Source: Clostridiaceae bacterium M8S5
GTDB lineage: Bacteria; Bacillota; Clostridia; Tissierellales; MCWD3
DNA length: 64,000 nucleotides
Direction of reading: 5' to 3'
Assembly (NCBI GenBank): GCA_029227815.1
Contig: CP118523.1
Span: 2,790,001 to 2,854,000 of the forward strand
Part shown: positions 61,692 to 64,000 of the stretch, one piece after another
How positions within the stretch are numbered: the stretch's first letter is position 1
How the letters are laid out: every line of letters begins with the position of its first letter
Notes under the pieces: model-generated
Database searches by the model: none
What the model saw: only the letters and a program-made list of their open reading frames with translations
What the model was told of the DNA's origin: nothing
Translations under genes and position numbers: made by a program

Positions 61692-62273
61692 TTATTCTTC
61701 GTCTTCATCATTCTCTTCTTTGCTTATAGTTATATATTTCTCTTCTTTTTCTTCTACATCTTCATCTTTTTGCTTAGTTTTTTTTATTTTCTCTAATGTA
61801 TCCTCTGTCTTACTCTTTACAGCGCCTAACGTATCTTGTGTGACATTTTTCACCTTGTTTATAGTATCATCAGCAAAGTTGCTTATACTTATAACATCTC
61901 CATCTTCTTTTATTATTTCTATAGAGCATTTTGTAAGTAATGCACCTGTAAAACTAAGTGCTGATAAAACTGGAGCTAAAAATATACCAATAGCACCAAT
62001 AGTTACAGGAATATTCATAATTGTCTCATCATCTTTTTTTAATAGTATCTTATTTACATTCCCTGCTCTTATGACTTCTTTTACACTATCTATTACCGTG
62101 TCCACTGTTTTGTTTACCTTATCTTTGCAACACTTATTTTTGCCTAAATCTTCGATGTGTATTAACGCTTCTACTAAATCACCCTCATACTTTTCTAGAA
62201 TTTCCTTTGCTTCTTTGTAGGATATATCCGCTCTTTCTCTTAGAGCATCAATTTTTTCTAAACTGATATTCAT
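61692..62273 (-). CDS. DUF4342 protein with UBA/TS-N-like head
   Basis: 193 residues. The N-terminal 45 (ALRERADISYKEAKEILEK) resemble the UBA/TS-N helix bundle of EF-Ts. The middle (about 65-135) is a DUF4342 domain with a hydrophobic stretch (GAIGIFLAPVLSALSFTGAL), and the tail is a Lys/Glu-rich coil. Function unknown. It sits between glyS and recO, a position shared by several Clostridia. Confidence 0.8.
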   Translation of the reverse strand: MNISLEKIDALRERADISYKEAKEILEKYEGDLVEALIHIEDLGKNKCCKDKVNKTVDTVIDSVKEVIRAGNVNKILLKKDDETIMNIPVTIGAIGIFLAPVLSALSFTGALLTKCSIEIIKEDGDVISISNFADDTINKVKNVTQDTLGAVKSKTEDTLEKIKKTKQKDEDVEEKEEKYITISKEENDEDEE

Positions 62274-62333
62274 CTTACCCCTCCTTATTTATATTATTAT
62301 ATTTTTAGTCATCTATATTTGTTATACTATTAA

Positions 62334-63077
62334 TTATGATATGAAATCGAGAAATTTTAGTGCATTAAAGTCTTTTTTATCTACGTAATATTCTATATAT
62401 TTTCTTGTTAATTTTTGTAATTCTTTAAGCTCACCATAGTCTAACTTAATCTTGTCTAACTCATCTAATCTAGAATACATTAATAGCCTTAAACCTTCTG
62501 CAAGATTCTTATCAAGCATGAAATCATACGAATTATAGCTTTTGCATACATCGCAAAGAACTCCACCACTCTTAGAACTAAACACCGCTTCTCCTATAAC
62601 TTCTTTACCACATTCACAACATCTCTTTGTATTAGGTTTGTAGCCTATAAAGCTCATATGCTTTAATTCAAATGCAAGTATTATTTTTATATATCCCTCT
62701 GTAGTTTTTGATAAAACTTCTAGTGTTTTTAATAGTAAGTTATATACTTTAATATTTTGTTCGTTTATTGGAACTGATGCATCTACTAATTGTAATACGT
62801 ACATTGCATATGTTAGTCTGTCCAAATCTTCTCTTACACTAGAATATGTTTTAATCATATCGCCTTGGTTAATTGTATGCATATTTCTACCACGATAAAC
62901 CACAAAATTACTTACAGTTAGTAATTGTGTGCTAGAAAACAATTTGTTTTTCTGTTTTCTAGCACCTTTTGCTATTCCTTGTATTTTTCCATTTTCTTTA
63001 GTGAAAATGGTCAATATCTTATCACTTTCACTATATTTTGTTTCTTTTAATACTACCCCCTCTAATTTAAGTAGCAT
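62334..63077 (-). CDS. recO: DNA repair protein RecO
   Basis: 247 residues. N-terminal OB fold (KYSESDKILTIFTKENGK), a helical middle and a C4 zinc site (CCECGKEV with CDVCKSY, about 173-195). RecO anneals strands and loads RecA with RecFR. It is preceded by yqzL and era, the conserved order. Confidence 0.95.
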   Translation of the reverse strand: MLLKLEGVVLKETKYSESDKILTIFTKENGKIQGIAKGARKQKNKLFSSTQLLTVSNFVVYRGRNMHTINQGDMIKTYSSVREDLDRLTYAMYVLQLVDASVPINEQNIKVYNLLLKTLEVLSKTTEGYIKIILAFELKHMSFIGYKPNTKRCCECGKEVIGEAVFSSKSGGVLCDVCKSYNSYDFMLDKNLAEGLRLLMYSRLDELDKIKLDYGELKELQKLTRKYIEYYVDKKDFNALKFLDFIS

Positions 63078-63096
63078 AATACACCTCTATTATATT

Positions 63097-63204
63097 CTAG
63101 ATTTGATTAATATCTTCGTTGTATTTCAGTGTTTCTTTGTAATCAATATATACATCTATTCTTCCTGTTTTCTCAAATAACTTCCACATAATATCTTGTA
63201 GCAT
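63097..63204 (-). CDS. yqzL: YqzL family small protein
   Basis: 35 residues after AGGAGG. MLQDIMWKLFEKTGRIDVYI matches the YqzL family pattern (an amphipathic helix with W-K-x-F-x-x-T-G). Its position between era and recO is diagnostic. The stop is 20 bases before recO. The interval 63205-63314 has no gene. Function unknown. Confidence 0.75.
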   Translation of the reverse strand: MLQDIMWKLFEKTGRIDVYIDYKETLKYNEDINQI

Positions 63205-63314
63205 ATAAACTCCTCCTAATTTTAACTTGTACTTATAGATAGTTTGCTACTAAGAAGTTCAATTATTCTATGTAAAAAGTGTTATTTGTGGAATCAAATT
63301 ATTCTAATTTTATT

Positions 63315-64000
63315 TTACTTATAACCCATTCTTTTTATTAAGCTCTCTTTGTCACGCCAATTCTTCTTTACTTTGACCCAAAGTTCTAAGAAAACTTTGC
63401 TACCAAGTAATCTTTCAATCTCCATCCGAGATGCTTTTCCGATACCTTTTAACTTCCTACCATTTTTCCCTATTATGATGCCTTTGTGTGAGTCTCTCTC
63501 ACAATAAATTGTTGCACTTACATCTACTATTTCTTTATTATTTCTACTCTTCATCTTTTCTATCTCAACAGCTATACCATGTGGTATCTCTTGGTCTAAG
63601 TAATGCAGAGCTTTTTCTCTTATTATTTCTGCTGCTATAAATCTTTCTGGTTGATCTGTTATCATGTCGCCCGGGAAATATTGTGGACCTTCTGGCAGAT
63701 GTTTTTTTATTCTATTTAATAGTCTATTAACATTTATATCTTTCAATGCAGATATTGGCACTATATCTTCAAATATACCAAATTCTTCGTATTGCATAGC
63801 TATATTAGCTAAACTAGCTTTATTTAGTTTATCCATCTTATTTATTACTAGTATTTTTTTAGCTTTTATTTTTTTTAATTCTTCTAGTATATATTTATCT
63901 CCTGCTCCTAGCTTTAAGCTCTCATCTACTAGCCACAGTATTATATCTACTCCCGCAAATGTACTCTTTACTGCGTCCATCATATAGTTACCTAATTTAT
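63315..64000 (-). CDS. era: GTPase Era, 5' end beyond the window
   Basis: At least 228 residues of the C-terminal part are present; the frame continues to the window edge (KLGNYMMDAV). NKMDKL is the G4 motif and SALK the G5 motif; the C-terminal KH domain has IIIGKNGRKLKGIG. Era binds 16S rRNA and helps mature the small subunit. The N-terminal G1-G3 motifs lie outside. Confidence 0.95.
   Translation of the reverse strand, partial: KLGNYMMDAVKSTFAGVDIILWLVDESLKLGAGDKYILEELKKIKAKKILVINKMDKLNKASLANIAMQYEEFGIFEDIVPISALKDINVNRLLNRIKKHLPEGPQYFPGDMITDQPERFIAAEIIREKALHYLDQEIPHGIAVEIEKMKSRNNKEIVDVSATIYCERDSHKGIIIGKNGRKLKGIGKASRMEIERLLGSKVFLELWVKVKKNWRDKESLIKRMGYK

Overview
The window is about 64 kb of a low-GC, spore-forming anaerobic Firmicute of class Clostridia. 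The evidence is the strongly AT-rich codon use, hbd and crt for crotonyl-CoA metabolism, 2-hydroxyacyl-CoA dehydratase activase genes, an S-layer homology protein, Spo0E-like and small hydrophobic spore-type peptides, and the era-yqzL-recO-glyS-ccpN-PPSR-dgt-dnaG-rpoD-trmK-nif3 housekeeping cluster. The genus cannot be fixed from sequence alone.

Layout, left to right. 1-5.2 kb: cysteine desulfurase, GNAT and thiI (tRNA thiolation), then asparaginase and a second GNAT. 5.2-16.9 kb: an HD-GYP phosphodiesterase, paired Gate-domain membrane proteins, a three-gene activase operon, a TDT transporter with a C_GCAxxG_C_C protein, two unknown genes and glutamine synthetase. 16.9-22.5 kb: an SLH surface protein, an orphan adenine methyltransferase that strongly recalls CamA, and a YprB-like exonuclease. 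22.6-24.5 kb: 18 tRNA genes plus one broken copy, all on the minus strand, with two promoters. 24.5-26.6 kb: tiny membrane and sporulation-type peptides and a lipoprotein. 26.6-31.3 kb: a MurNAc-type PTS, MupG, RpiR and MFS operon. 31.4-38.2 kb: hbd-crt, GIY-YIG, S9 peptidase, a Smr-less MutS2 and a Spo0E-like peptide. 38.7-40.6 kb: a PadR regulator with an FtsW-like protein behind a palindromic operator.

The most interesting region is 40.6-50.05 kb. It is an integrated filamentous phage (inovirus) of a Gram-positive host, inserted in the 3' end of rnpB (RNase P RNA). A 63-bp perfect direct repeat flanks it (40647-40709 and 49987-50049). Its genes read in inovirus order: repressor, small genes including a possible ssDNA-binding protein, a pVIII-like coat protein with signal peptide, a pIII-like adhesin, a pVI-like protein, a Zot/pI ATPase, Rep_trans and a tyrosine integrase. 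Between the integrase and the right att site lies an opposite-strand cargo pair: a DUF3883 PD-(D/E)XK-type protein and a MazG-like pyrophosphohydrolase. This looks like a defence cassette. Extra arm-type repeats and a decayed att-like copy suggest more than one integration event.

50.0-64 kb returns to the core chromosome: rnpB, a zinc-ribbon protein, then the replication, transcription and translation cluster read on the minus strand, ending in era, which the window edge cuts. A 40-residue Cys-containing peptide gene sits alone on the plus strand inside this cluster.
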